From contig CALJHC010000025.1 of NCBI GenBank assembly GCA_938075415.1, forward strand, positions 62,001-126,000: a stretch of DNA of 64,000 bases, given 5' to 3'. The stretch comes from an uncultured Rubripirellula sp. Lineage in GTDB: Bacteria; Planctomycetota; Planctomycetia; Pirellulales; Pirellulaceae. This document shows, piece after piece, positions 56,161 through 64,000 of this stretch. A program made the translations under genes and the position numbers. The notes beneath the pieces were generated by a model. The model was not told the origin of the DNA. It did not search any database and saw only the letters and a list, made by a program, of their open reading frames with translations. How positions within the stretch are numbered: position 1 is the stretch's first letter; each line of letters opens with the position of its first letter.

Positions 56161-58716
56161 ATGAAAATTAGAGCAAGTTTAGACCGCTGCGTCGGTCCAG
56201 CACGGATGCTGTTGATCGCAAGCTTAGTCCTTTTAGGTGTCGTTTCTGACTCAAAAGCTCAAACGGAGTTCGGCGCCGATCTTTTTCCAGAACTCTCGTT
56301 AGGTGGTGTTGGTTCCGAGCAGTTCGCGGAGGAGGAGCCGGTGACTTGGGAAGCTCGCTATCTCGTCGAGGCGGACGGAAAAGGTCGCTTGGAGGTGGTG
56401 GCAAATTTGGCATCGACTTGGCATCTCTACTCGGTCACGCAACCCTCTGGTGGTCCAACAAGAACAGCCATCGAATTGATCTCGCCGGGGGAGATCAGCC
56501 TTGCCGGAGATTTCACTCCCATTGAGCCACCCAAGAAATCGGTCTCTGCCATTTACAATGGCTTGACCGTTGAGGAGCACGAGGGGTTGGTGGTATGGAC
56601 CGCGCCTTTGGTGATACCGAAGGGGTATACGGATCCAATTGAAGTCAAGGTGAATGGATTAGTCTGCAAATCCGGTGGCGACAATCGTTGCATGCCAACT
56701 TCGGCCGAGCTGACAGCATTGTTGACGGAAGAATCGGCCACCGTTGCGGTTGCTGCATCAGCTGATCAAAGTATTGCCGCGGCGGATCTGTTTGAGGATT
56801 CCGATGTATTTCGCGATGAAGATTATGTCGTGCAGTGGCAGGGTGCAGTATCGCCGTTGCCGGTGATGGCGGGCCAAACGACGATGATTCATTTCAAGGC
56901 TTCTCCTGACGCATCGTTCCATGTTTATCAATCGGTGATCGATGATTCGGATTCTGCGACTAACTTTGTTGTCACCGACAAGGCTGGATTGGAGGTGGGG
57001 GAGCCAGTGGCCAACAAGGAAGCGGTCAGCAACGCGTTGCTGCCGACTCTGGAGGTCTCCTACTATGAGGGGGAGGTGGCGTGGTCTTTACCGGTTTTGA
57101 TTCCTGAAGGCACCGAGGATGGCTTGCGGATTGTGACCGGGATGATTGCTTATCAAGCATGTACCGATAGCAGTTGCAGGCAGCCTATGGCCTTGAAGTT
57201 CACGGCGACCATTGGTGTGGGTGACGTCGATTCAGAGGAAACCGGGAACATCCGTTTTGTTTCCGCCAAGAGAGCCGAGGCGTTGGATGCAGCGGCAACG
57301 ATTGCTTGGGTTGATGAGGTTGACACTTCAACGGTTGCAACGCCTACACAAAATGTTGAGCCGCCCAGTCCCGATGCCAAGACAAGTCAATCATCAGGAG
57401 CAAGCGTTGCTGTTTCAGAGCGAAGGCCGTTCTTGGTCCTTCTAGGTTTTGCTTTGGTCGGTGGCCTGATTCTTAATTTCATGCCGTGCGTTCTTCCCGT
57501 TGTCGGCCTGAAAATTATGGGCTTTGTACAGCAGGCTGGTGAGGATCGTGGACGAATCTTGATTTTGAATTTGGTCTACGTCGGTGGCATCATGTTTGTG
57601 TTCTCCATTTTCGCCGCGGTCGCCGCTGTCTCGAAATTTGGCTGGGGTGAGCAGTTCACTTATTTTCCGGTGCGATTAGGTTTGACGTTGCTAGTTTTCT
57701 CGCTGGCGTTGAGTTACTTGGGTGTTTGGGAATTGCCCACCCCGGGGATCGCTGGTGGCAAGGGTTCACGCGAATTACAGAATCGTGAAGGCCTTGTAGG
57801 GGCTTTCAGTAAAGGTGTTTTTGCAACGATCCTTTCGACACCATGCAGCGGACCACTGCTCGGTTATATTCTCGGAATCACACTTCAGCTATCACCAATT
57901 CAGACGGTGGCAATTTTCCTTGTGGTTGGGCTGGGCATGTCAGTGCCTTATCTCATCATCGGTCTTCGACCGTCCCTGATTTCGTGGTTGCCAAAACCGG
58001 GTGCTTGGATGGGTAAGGTCAATGAATTGATGGCATTCCTGTTTCTTGGTACGGTTGCTTTCTTCTTTTCGCAGTTCAGTGACGATGACAAGTTGCCCCT
58101 CTTTGTTTCTCTGATCGCAGTCTGGTTTGGTCTGTGGATTGTGGGGCAGGTGAAAGGTTACGAGCCGTTGAAAAAGCGGCTTGTTGCCTGGGTCGCTGGT
58201 TCTCTGGTTGCTTGTTTGATCAGTGTCTGGGCGTTCCAGGGGCTCAAGGTTAAAAAGGAACTTGATTGGGTTGCGTATGGTGAACCCGCTTTGCAGCAAT
58301 TGCAAAGCCAAGGTCAAACAGTGATGGTTGATTTTGGAGCCAAGTGGTGCGCGACTTGCATCTATAATTACGAACGGGCCATCAACACCTCAGAGACTCG
58401 TGAGGTCATTGAGGAGTTGGGTGCCGTTGCCATGTATGCTGACTGGACAGACTACAACGATGAGATCAAGCAAAAGTTGGAGGAACTGAACAGTCGCTCA
58501 ATTCCTCTTTTGGCGATTTATCCAGGCTCTCGTCCAGATGAGCCGATTATTTTGCGGGATATTGTGACGCAGGAAGCTGTCTTGGAAGCTTTGCGAGAAG
58601 CAGGTTCGAGTGTCAGTCAGTCGGTTTCCACAGCGGTGTCATCAGGCAACTCCGCTCAGGTCGAACCGAACTTTCAGTTACCGAGCCATCTTGGCGTCAT
58701 TGGGCGGACACAGTGA
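56161..58716 (+). CDS. dsbD: DsbD-like thiol:disulfide interchange protein
   Basis: Transfers reducing equivalents from the cytoplasm to periplasmic thiols, for example for cytochrome c maturation. Signal peptide 1-34. Two N-terminal DsbD-alpha-like domains occupy about 50-200 and 215-350, the second with a TACxxxxCRQP pair (near residue 335). The transmembrane region (about 420-690) carries conserved cysteines C443 in MPCVLP and C562 in TPCSGP. A thioredoxin-like C-terminal domain has W-C-A-T-C (C730, C733). At 851 residues it is longer than E. coli DsbD (about 565), mainly through the duplicated N-terminal domain and a linker. Its stop overlaps the mnmE start by four bases (GTGA). Confidence 0.92.
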   Translation: MKIRASLDRCVGPARMLLIASLVLLGVVSDSKAQTEFGADLFPELSLGGVGSEQFAEEEPVTWEARYLVEADGKGRLEVVANLASTWHLYSVTQPSGGPTRTAIELISPGEISLAGDFTPIEPPKKSVSAIYNGLTVEEHEGLVVWTAPLVIPKGYTDPIEVKVNGLVCKSGGDNRCMPTSAELTALLTEESATVAVAASADQSIAAADLFEDSDVFRDEDYVVQWQGAVSPLPVMAGQTTMIHFKASPDASFHVYQSVIDDSDSATNFVVTDKAGLEVGEPVANKEAVSNALLPTLEVSYYEGEVAWSLPVLIPEGTEDGLRIVTGMIAYQACTDSSCRQPMALKFTATIGVGDVDSEETGNIRFVSAKRAEALDAAATIAWVDEVDTSTVATPTQNVEPPSPDAKTSQSSGASVAVSERRPFLVLLGFALVGGLILNFMPCVLPVVGLKIMGFVQQAGEDRGRILILNLVYVGGIMFVFSIFAAVAAVSKFGWGEQFTYFPVRLGLTLLVFSLALSYLGVWELPTPGIAGGKGSRELQNREGLVGAFSKGVFATILSTPCSGPLLGYILGITLQLSPIQTVAIFLVVGLGMSVPYLIIGLRPSLISWLPKPGAWMGKVNELMAFLFLGTVAFFFSQFSDDDKLPLFVSLIAVWFGLWIVGQVKGYEPLKKRLVAWVAGSLVACLISVWAFQGLKVKKELDWVAYGEPALQQLQSQGQTVMVDFGAKWCATCIYNYERAINTSETREVIEELGAVAMYADWTDYNDEIKQKLEELNSRSIPLLAIYPGSRPDEPIILRDIVTQEAVLEALREAGSSVSQSVSTAVSSGNSAQVEPNFQLPSHLGVIGRTQ

Positions 58717-60308
58717 GCGAAAGCAGTCTGGTTCTTGACGACTTTCAACGCACCATCGTAGCAATTGCCTCTTCGTCGGAACCGAGCGATCGTGGAGTGG
58801 TGCGGTTGTCGGGGCAGGATGTTTCCAGCGTTCTCCACAACATGAAATTGTCCCTTGGTTCGGTTTCGTTGCCCGGTGACCAGCAGGTCGAAAGTGGTCC
58901 TCCTGGTGACAGTGATCCATTTTCGGGGGCAAGAGAACGCGTCGTGAGGAACTTTGATTCGGAGATACTTCATTTAGAGGCTCCCCGGAACTCTTCGGTT
59001 GGGAGTGATTCCGCAGCATTTCGCGGTTTGGTCAAGGCGAACCGATCAGAGGTGAGGATCGATCTGGGTGACCCTCTGGGTTGGGTTCCCCTGAGTTTGT
59101 TGTACTGGCCAACGAATCAGAGTTACACAGGACAGCCTTCAGCCGAGTTTCATTTAATCGGTAGCCAGCCTTTACTGCGGTCGGTGGTTGATTTTGCTGT
59201 TCAGTGCGGAGCCAGGGCGGCCAAGCCAGGTGAGTTTACACTGCGAGCTTTCTTGGGTGGTCGGCTTGATTTAACGCAGGCCGAGGCGGTTTTGGGTGTG
59301 ATCGAAGCGGAGGAGCGAGGCTCACTGAATCATGCTTTGGAGCAGCTGTCGGGTAACTTATCACGTCCCCTTGAGGCCATGCGTTCGGACGCACTTGATC
59401 TGCTGGCTGATGTTGAAGCGGGTCTGGATTTTGTTGATGAGGACATTGAATTTGTCACTGATGAAGCATTGATTTTGCGGCTTGAGCGAATGGATGAGCA
59501 ACTGCTTGGAACATGGGAAGCCATGAAGGAACGCGGCGGAGGTTCGGCGAAGCCTGTGATTGCAATACGTGGAGAGCCCAACGCTGGTAAGAGTTTTTTG
59601 ATGAATCGTTTGGTTGGGAGGTCGGCTGCAATAGTCGCCGACGTGCCCGGCACCACGAGAGATGTTGTCACTGCGGATGCATTGATTCGACAGCGGAAGG
59701 TAGCACTGGTGGATACAGCGGGGATCGAATCAGGACGCTGTGACGTGGAACGCCTTTCGCAGCAGCAGGCAGTGCGTGCCAGTCGAGGTGCTGCCCTGAG
59801 GTTGTGGTGCGTTGATTCATCTCGGGCGGATTTTGAAAATGCCGCCAGCCAACTCGAGGTGATTGCTCAGAAAGAACAACGCGGGCGAGTGATTGACTTG
59901 TGGGTTGCGACAAAGGCAGATCAGCAGCGGAGTGGTGGCTTGGATCAAAATTCAAAGGGTTCCGATTTGAAGAAGCATCGTCTTGCTTCGGCCCATTGGT
60001 TACCGTGTAGTGCGTTGACCGGTGACGGTATTGAACCGTTAGAAGATGCTATTTTGCGTTCACTCGATTCATTGGACTCCGAAGAGGTGGGTTCGGTTTT
60101 AGGGACGGCCGCTCGTTGCAAAGAGACGTTGAATCAATCGCGTCAGTGTGTTGCGAACGCGATTGCATTAACGCGTACGCAGCAGGGGCATGAATACGTT
60201 GCGGCTGAAATACGTCTTCTTGCGGAATCTTTGGGCGAAGTCACCGGCGCCGTCTACACGGACGATCTACTTGACCGAGTTTTCAGCCGCTTTTGCATCG
60301 GTAAATAA
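58713..60308 (+). CDS. mnmE: tRNA modification GTPase MnmE
   Basis: Forms the 5-carboxymethylaminomethyl group at the wobble uridine of certain tRNAs together with MnmG. Start is GTG 58713, overlapping the previous stop. The N-terminal folate-binding domain opens with DDFQRTIVAIASS, and GARAAKPGEFTLRAFLGGRLDLTQAEAV is canonical. The GTPase domain has GEPNAGKS (287-294), GTTRD and DTAG. The G4 motif reads ATKAD rather than NKxD. The protein ends in FCIGK, the hallmark with the catalytic Cys528. At 531 residues it exceeds the usual 450-460; most of the excess is an insert in the N-terminal domain (about residues 45-125) plus inserts in the GTPase domain. MnmG is not in the window. Confidence 0.95.
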   Translation: MSESSLVLDDFQRTIVAIASSSEPSDRGVVRLSGQDVSSVLHNMKLSLGSVSLPGDQQVESGPPGDSDPFSGARERVVRNFDSEILHLEAPRNSSVGSDSAAFRGLVKANRSEVRIDLGDPLGWVPLSLLYWPTNQSYTGQPSAEFHLIGSQPLLRSVVDFAVQCGARAAKPGEFTLRAFLGGRLDLTQAEAVLGVIEAEERGSLNHALEQLSGNLSRPLEAMRSDALDLLADVEAGLDFVDEDIEFVTDEALILRLERMDEQLLGTWEAMKERGGGSAKPVIAIRGEPNAGKSFLMNRLVGRSAAIVADVPGTTRDVVTADALIRQRKVALVDTAGIESGRCDVERLSQQQAVRASRGAALRLWCVDSSRADFENAASQLEVIAQKEQRGRVIDLWVATKADQQRSGGLDQNSKGSDLKKHRLASAHWLPCSALTGDGIEPLEDAILRSLDSLDSEEVGSVLGTAARCKETLNQSRQCVANAIALTRTQQGHEYVAAEIRLLAESLGEVTGAVYTDDLLDRVFSRFCIGK

Positions 60309-60321
60309 AGATTTGCGATGA

Positions 60322-63102
60322 CTAGACGGGATTTTGGGTGGTTTTGCGTCTGTGCTTTGGTACTTGATATGCAAGACCGGCCCACGCGATGCAGGCGATG
60401 ACCAGCGTTCCCGGGAGCCACCACGGTTGATAACGAAATTTAACTTCGTACCGCCCACGCGGAATGATGATTCCTTGCTTGAGGTAGTCAACCGAGTGGA
60501 CCGTTAGAGGTGACCACTCTTCTTCGCCGCTTCGACGAAACGTCGCTTTCCAGTTTCCGTCTTGATAGACCGCGCGAGTCAGGAGGGTCTTTCGAGTGGT
60601 ATTGATTTCAAAGGAGGCGGATTCATCCGTCTTGGACACATTCGTTACCTCGGTGCTGATGGTGTTGTTTTCGACGCTGTTGTTCTTGGGGTTGGCAAAT
60701 GGTTGAGCTGATTGGTTTTTTTTGGCTGTGATTACCCAAGGTACAGGCACCCCCGTTGGATCGAATCGTTCGGCGACAAAATTCGGATTGCCTCTTGGCG
60801 GAACTGAAATTTGGATTTGCTTGAGACGCTGCATCATGACCGAAACGCTGGCGGTTTCTTCGGCAATAACTTTCCAGTCGGGCCAAGCGACCAATTGTGC
60901 ACCTGGATCATGGGTCCAATCTTTTTCGTGATGACTGGATGGGGCTGAATCGGATGGTCTGCTTTTGTTAGACTCGATGGCTTGCTTATCAAGTTTTCTG
61001 ATGGTGCTCGCGAGTAGGTAACGTTGCGAATCCATTTCATGCTCAACTGATTCGCTTGCTGTGGTCATGACGCCATCAATGGAAAGCCATTTTCGCACTC
61101 CCAGCCAGAACCTGGCTTGTTCAGTTGGGCTTTGGGTTTTGTTGATGCGTTGAGTGGCTCTCCAAAATGTTGCTAGGTTGGCGCTACGGATTGAAGTCAT
61201 GCTGTTGAAAACTGCTTGACGATCCGCAAGGTGCCAGCGACCAAACCAACCGAGGCGAGTGCTCGTTTCAACTTCGATCTTCCTGACCGCTGATCCTGTT
61301 TCCCTCCACTGATTCGGCCAACCGGAACCACTGCGAGTGCGCAGCCATCTGCTGTGCCCGAATGCCGTCTGTGCCGTTTGTGGATCCTTGACTGAGGAAG
61401 AACGCGCTTGATTGGTTGGGCTGCGGAATGCTTCTGCATTGTTAATCGTTATTCTTGCCTGACTATCAGATGTTTTCTCCTGTGCCAGTTTTATCAGCCT
61501 TTGCTCTTGCTGGATGGGAATACGTAAAACGAGACGGTGCGCTGAGTAGGAGATGTCCACCACCAGAACGATGACTAGTGCGACTTGAAGTGATTGGTGT
61601 GTCCATTGACGTTTGGTTCGCAACCAAAACACAAACCCCATCGTCAGGGCGACAAGACTGGAGTGAAAAAATGATTGGGTGATTTCCCACCAAGCTTCTC
61701 GTATTTGCAGCGGTCCCCAAAATTCATCTTTGGGGATTTGTTCCTCCATGGGTCGGTCATAGAGTTCCCATGAAAGGAATGCCGCCCAAGTCGCAAGCAT
61801 GATTACGAAGAGCGAAAGGGTGCTGGCGGTGAGAAGTCGGCGAATTCTCTCTACGGCGGATGGTCGATCGAGAAGACGTGCGGTGGAGATTGCAAGTCCG
61901 ATGGCAAAGAATGGTAGCCATTTTGCAGGGTAACGAAACGAGTCGTAGCCGGGGATTATCCAGTAAAGTAGCCAATAAAGCCCGCCAGCCGCTCCGTCGC
62001 GTTGCAAAGAAAAGCCACTCGCTGTTTGAATTAGCCACATGCAACCGAATGACCCAAAAGCCGCAAATAAGCCAATCAGCGATAGAAGAAACCAGCGATC
62101 AATCGTTCGGAATCGCCAGCGATCTTTAATCGTCAGCAGGCTTAGTCCAATGAGCAAACCCATGTAAATCGTTGGTGTCCACATCCTACCGTCGTCAGTG
62201 AGCCTTTGGCTCATTCGTTGATTAACAGGGTAGAGTGATCCAAACGGATTTGGTGAAAACATTTCCAAAAGATGCCAAGGTGGAAGTGAGAACGCAAACG
62301 ACTCATTGCGTCTGTCTCCCGAAAGTGGTTTGTTAAGCACCTCACCGAAAGATCCCTGTTCCTGCGTTCGGTCGCTCTGCAGGCTCCAGTCCAATGATGC
62401 AGCTATTTGCGGAGCCGCAAGAGCACAGGCAAGCCCCAAGCTTTTGAGCAGCTCACTAAACCGCATGGTTGTTGATTTTTTTCGGAGCAACTGGACCGAG
62501 CGAGTTAGAAATAAAACAAGGCAAGCATGTAGGGCGGTTTGCGGATCGCCACCCAAAATCATCATCGCCAACGCAAAACCAACCAGGACCACGCGCCGAC
62601 GGTTCAGGATCGGATGTGAGCAGAGCATCGGTGAGAGTGCCAAGGGAAGCCATGCTGCCCCAACCAGGAAGGGAAGGTTGGTGTGCAGGAAAAAGACCGA
62701 GCCGGAAAGCGAGTAGGTAAGAGCCGCAGCGGTCGATGTCACCGTTGAGGCGCCATGCCAACGAGCAGCTTTCCAGGCAGTGATCGACGCAATGATGAGG
62801 TGAATGCATACGTACCAGGCCAGAGCGATGTTAGGTTCGATCGGAAGCTGGTAGAGGAGGGCGCGAATTGGGTAGAAAACCGCGGTCGTCGTTTCACCCG
62901 CTAAAGGGATTCCCGTGTGATCCAATTCATTCCAAAGTGGAATCCATGTCGCTTGCTGACGTTCACCAATGTATTGAAACAGCGGAGTGTAAAAGTGGCT
63001 GACATCACGAAAACCAAGGCGGTCAATTCCCACTAAGGCTGTGGAGAAAATGGCCACAATGACAGCGGGAGCCAGTAAAACACTCGCTGATACCTGCCGC
63101 AT
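60322..63102 (-). CDS. YfhO-like multi-spanning membrane protein
   Basis: Large inner-membrane protein, 926 residues, with about a dozen hydrophobic helices in the first 540 residues and one near the C-terminus (about 893-915). It resembles the YfhO family: an early GFRDVSHFYTPLFQY segment with the acidic residue of the first loop, followed by AGETTTAVFYP, then a long extracytoplasmic domain (about 545-890). YfhO-like proteins belong to the GT-C glycosyltransferase fold and are linked to glycosylation of surface polymers in Gram-positives; the substrate here is unknown. It starts nine bases after the PEGA lipoprotein gene, implying an operon. It converges with mnmE, 13 bases apart. Confidence 0.85.
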   Translation of the reverse strand: MRQVSASVLLAPAVIVAIFSTALVGIDRLGFRDVSHFYTPLFQYIGERQQATWIPLWNELDHTGIPLAGETTTAVFYPIRALLYQLPIEPNIALAWYVCIHLIIASITAWKAARWHGASTVTSTAAALTYSLSGSVFFLHTNLPFLVGAAWLPLALSPMLCSHPILNRRRVVLVGFALAMMILGGDPQTALHACLVLFLTRSVQLLRKKSTTMRFSELLKSLGLACALAAPQIAASLDWSLQSDRTQEQGSFGEVLNKPLSGDRRNESFAFSLPPWHLLEMFSPNPFGSLYPVNQRMSQRLTDDGRMWTPTIYMGLLIGLSLLTIKDRWRFRTIDRWFLLSLIGLFAAFGSFGCMWLIQTASGFSLQRDGAAGGLYWLLYWIIPGYDSFRYPAKWLPFFAIGLAISTARLLDRPSAVERIRRLLTASTLSLFVIMLATWAAFLSWELYDRPMEEQIPKDEFWGPLQIREAWWEITQSFFHSSLVALTMGFVFWLRTKRQWTHQSLQVALVIVLVVDISYSAHRLVLRIPIQQEQRLIKLAQEKTSDSQARITINNAEAFRSPTNQARSSSVKDPQTAQTAFGHSRWLRTRSGSGWPNQWRETGSAVRKIEVETSTRLGWFGRWHLADRQAVFNSMTSIRSANLATFWRATQRINKTQSPTEQARFWLGVRKWLSIDGVMTTASESVEHEMDSQRYLLASTIRKLDKQAIESNKSRPSDSAPSSHHEKDWTHDPGAQLVAWPDWKVIAEETASVSVMMQRLKQIQISVPPRGNPNFVAERFDPTGVPVPWVITAKKNQSAQPFANPKNNSVENNTISTEVTNVSKTDESASFEINTTRKTLLTRAVYQDGNWKATFRRSGEEEWSPLTVHSVDYLKQGIIIPRGRYEVKFRYQPWWLPGTLVIACIAWAGLAYQVPKHRRKTTQNPV

Positions 63103-63111
63103 TGGACGTGC

Positions 63112-63537
63112 CTATTTTGGGGCCGTGACCATTCCCGAGAGTGATTGGCTGCGAAGGGAGTCTGCGCGGTCAACCACCTCGTCCGACTTTTCCAATTCGC
63201 TCGGAATCAGTTGAACATCGATCACACGCTCATCGCGAAGTTCGCCCGGCCAGAGCGACTCAGAAATGAAATCGAGAACGGGAAGTTGATACCAAGGTGG
63301 ATTTAACCTTCTGCTCAACGTTTCGGTCCGATAACCATCCTTTTCAATGCGGAATTCACGAGTTCCGTAATAGACAAAGCTCGTCGCTGCGGGTGAGGTC
63401 CCGATGATTTGATTATCCACCGACACAGTCGCCCCGGGCGGATTGGTTCGCACGGTCATGCGACGCCGAACGCAACCATTCAGGGTTAAAGAGGTTGCAG
63501 TGATTACAACCAGCAGTAGCGTTCGAAACAACGGCAT
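63112..63537 (-). CDS. PEGA-domain lipoprotein
   Basis: Short exported lipoprotein. The signal ends in the lipobox L-T-L-N-G-C, giving a mature N-terminal Cys22. It is followed by RRRMTVRTNPPGATVSVDNQIIGTSP, the PEGA beta-strand signature, and GTREFRIEKDGY. Residues 85-141 are an uncharacterised tail. It is the first gene of a two-gene operon with the YfhO-like protein. PEGA domains are often surface or cell-wall associated, which fits a role together with the membrane enzyme. Confidence 0.9.
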   Translation of the reverse strand: MPLFRTLLLVVITATSLTLNGCVRRRMTVRTNPPGATVSVDNQIIGTSPAATSFVYYGTREFRIEKDGYRTETLSRRLNPPWYQLPVLDFISESLWPGELRDERVIDVQLIPSELEKSDEVVDRADSLRSQSLSGMVTAPK

Positions 63538-64000
63538 GAAAATCGTTTGACTCTTGGCTTGGGCAGTGGAACCATTCGGTATTGATTCCTAACACCCCCG
63601 AGGGCCTGATCGCTAGAGCGGTTTTTAAGCTACCATCCGACTGTCCGCCTTTTTAGGCAAATTGAAATCGCTCATTCAATGTTTCATGCGCTCTTAATGT
63701 TTCACGCGGTTTCGATGTCTTGGGTGGCTGATGTACCAGCCGAGGGCGGACAAAGGAGGGCTTGCTAGCTTCGATACTGGATTGGTTGCTTGCGACTTGC
63801 TGTGAGTCGCTAATTCGGCAGACGGAGTCGATGGGACGCCTCAATCAGCGAAGTGTTGGCGACTTCAATCAAGCACGATGAATATTGATTGGAGAGTCGA
63901 TCAGAAGCGAAGATCAAGGCAGTATCGTTCTGACAGGGTAACGTACAGCTGAGAAAGAATTTTGGGCTCAGGGATTCACCTGAATGAAGCATGAGTCTCC
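63538..64000. other. Terminal region, no gene recognised
   Basis: About 460 bases upstream of the PEGA lipoprotein gene and running to the window edge. Short minus-strand frames are present but have no recognisable features. The promoter of the PEGA/YfhO unit is expected near 63540-63650. Confidence 0.4.

Overview
The window is chromosomal DNA from a marine-type planctomycete, most likely family Pirellulaceae (Rhodopirellula and relatives). The diagnostic content is three sets of planctomycete-specific secreted c-type cytochromes with their partners (DUF1592/DUF1552, PSCyt/DUF1549/DUF1553/DUF1501), a PVC-type heme/beta-propeller protein, three sulfatases, an EF-G resembling mitochondrial EF-G1 (the spd type), a stand-alone S18 gene and generous intergenic spacing. 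I found no tRNA, rRNA, CRISPR array, prophage or insertion sequence. The organism assignment is inferred from gene families alone.

Layout. 0.5-4 kb: two secreted sulfatases. 4.3-7.9 kb: a minus-strand operon of a DUF1592-type cytochrome and a DUF1552 partner. 8-15 kb: an SGNH hydrolase with TPRs, an enolase-superfamily enzyme, a two-gene unit matching the two halves of the plant Tm-1 protein, and a sialate-esterase-like enzyme. 15.5-24 kb: a large heme/beta-propeller protein divergent from a PSD1 cytochrome and its DUF1501 partner. 24-27 kb: a MacB-like permease and MacA-like adaptor with no ATPase gene beside them. 27.5-32.4 kb: a three-gene run of thioredoxin-like protein, cytochrome with a CX4CH motif, and DUF1501 protein. 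32.7-38.6 kb: a very long secretin flanked by two lipoprotein genes. 39-44 kb: zinc-ribbon membrane protein, sugar epimerase, pseudo-receiver protein and a third sulfatase. 44.7-49.6 kb: translation genes (EF-G, S18) and a thioesterase. 50-63.5 kb: ABC-2 permease, ferrochelatase, APH-type kinase, a DsbD-like thiol reductase coupled to the tRNA-modification GTPase MnmE, a YfhO-like membrane protein and a PEGA lipoprotein.

How the parts fit. Much of the window encodes exported proteins. Sulfatases, a carbohydrate esterase, an enolase-superfamily enzyme and a ketose epimerase fit catabolism of sulfated polysaccharides. The cytochrome/Tat-partner pairs fit periplasmic electron transfer or oxidation chemistry that is still uncharacterised. 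The DsbD-like protein could supply reductant for c-type cytochrome maturation. The secretin implies a large outer-membrane channel.

A second theme is intergenic: at least a dozen short tandem arrays with units of 7-20 bp, each with its own sequence and nearly all between genes. The largest has exactly 34 heptamers. One translatable minus-strand frame of 43-58 codons upstream of rpsR also looks protein-like.
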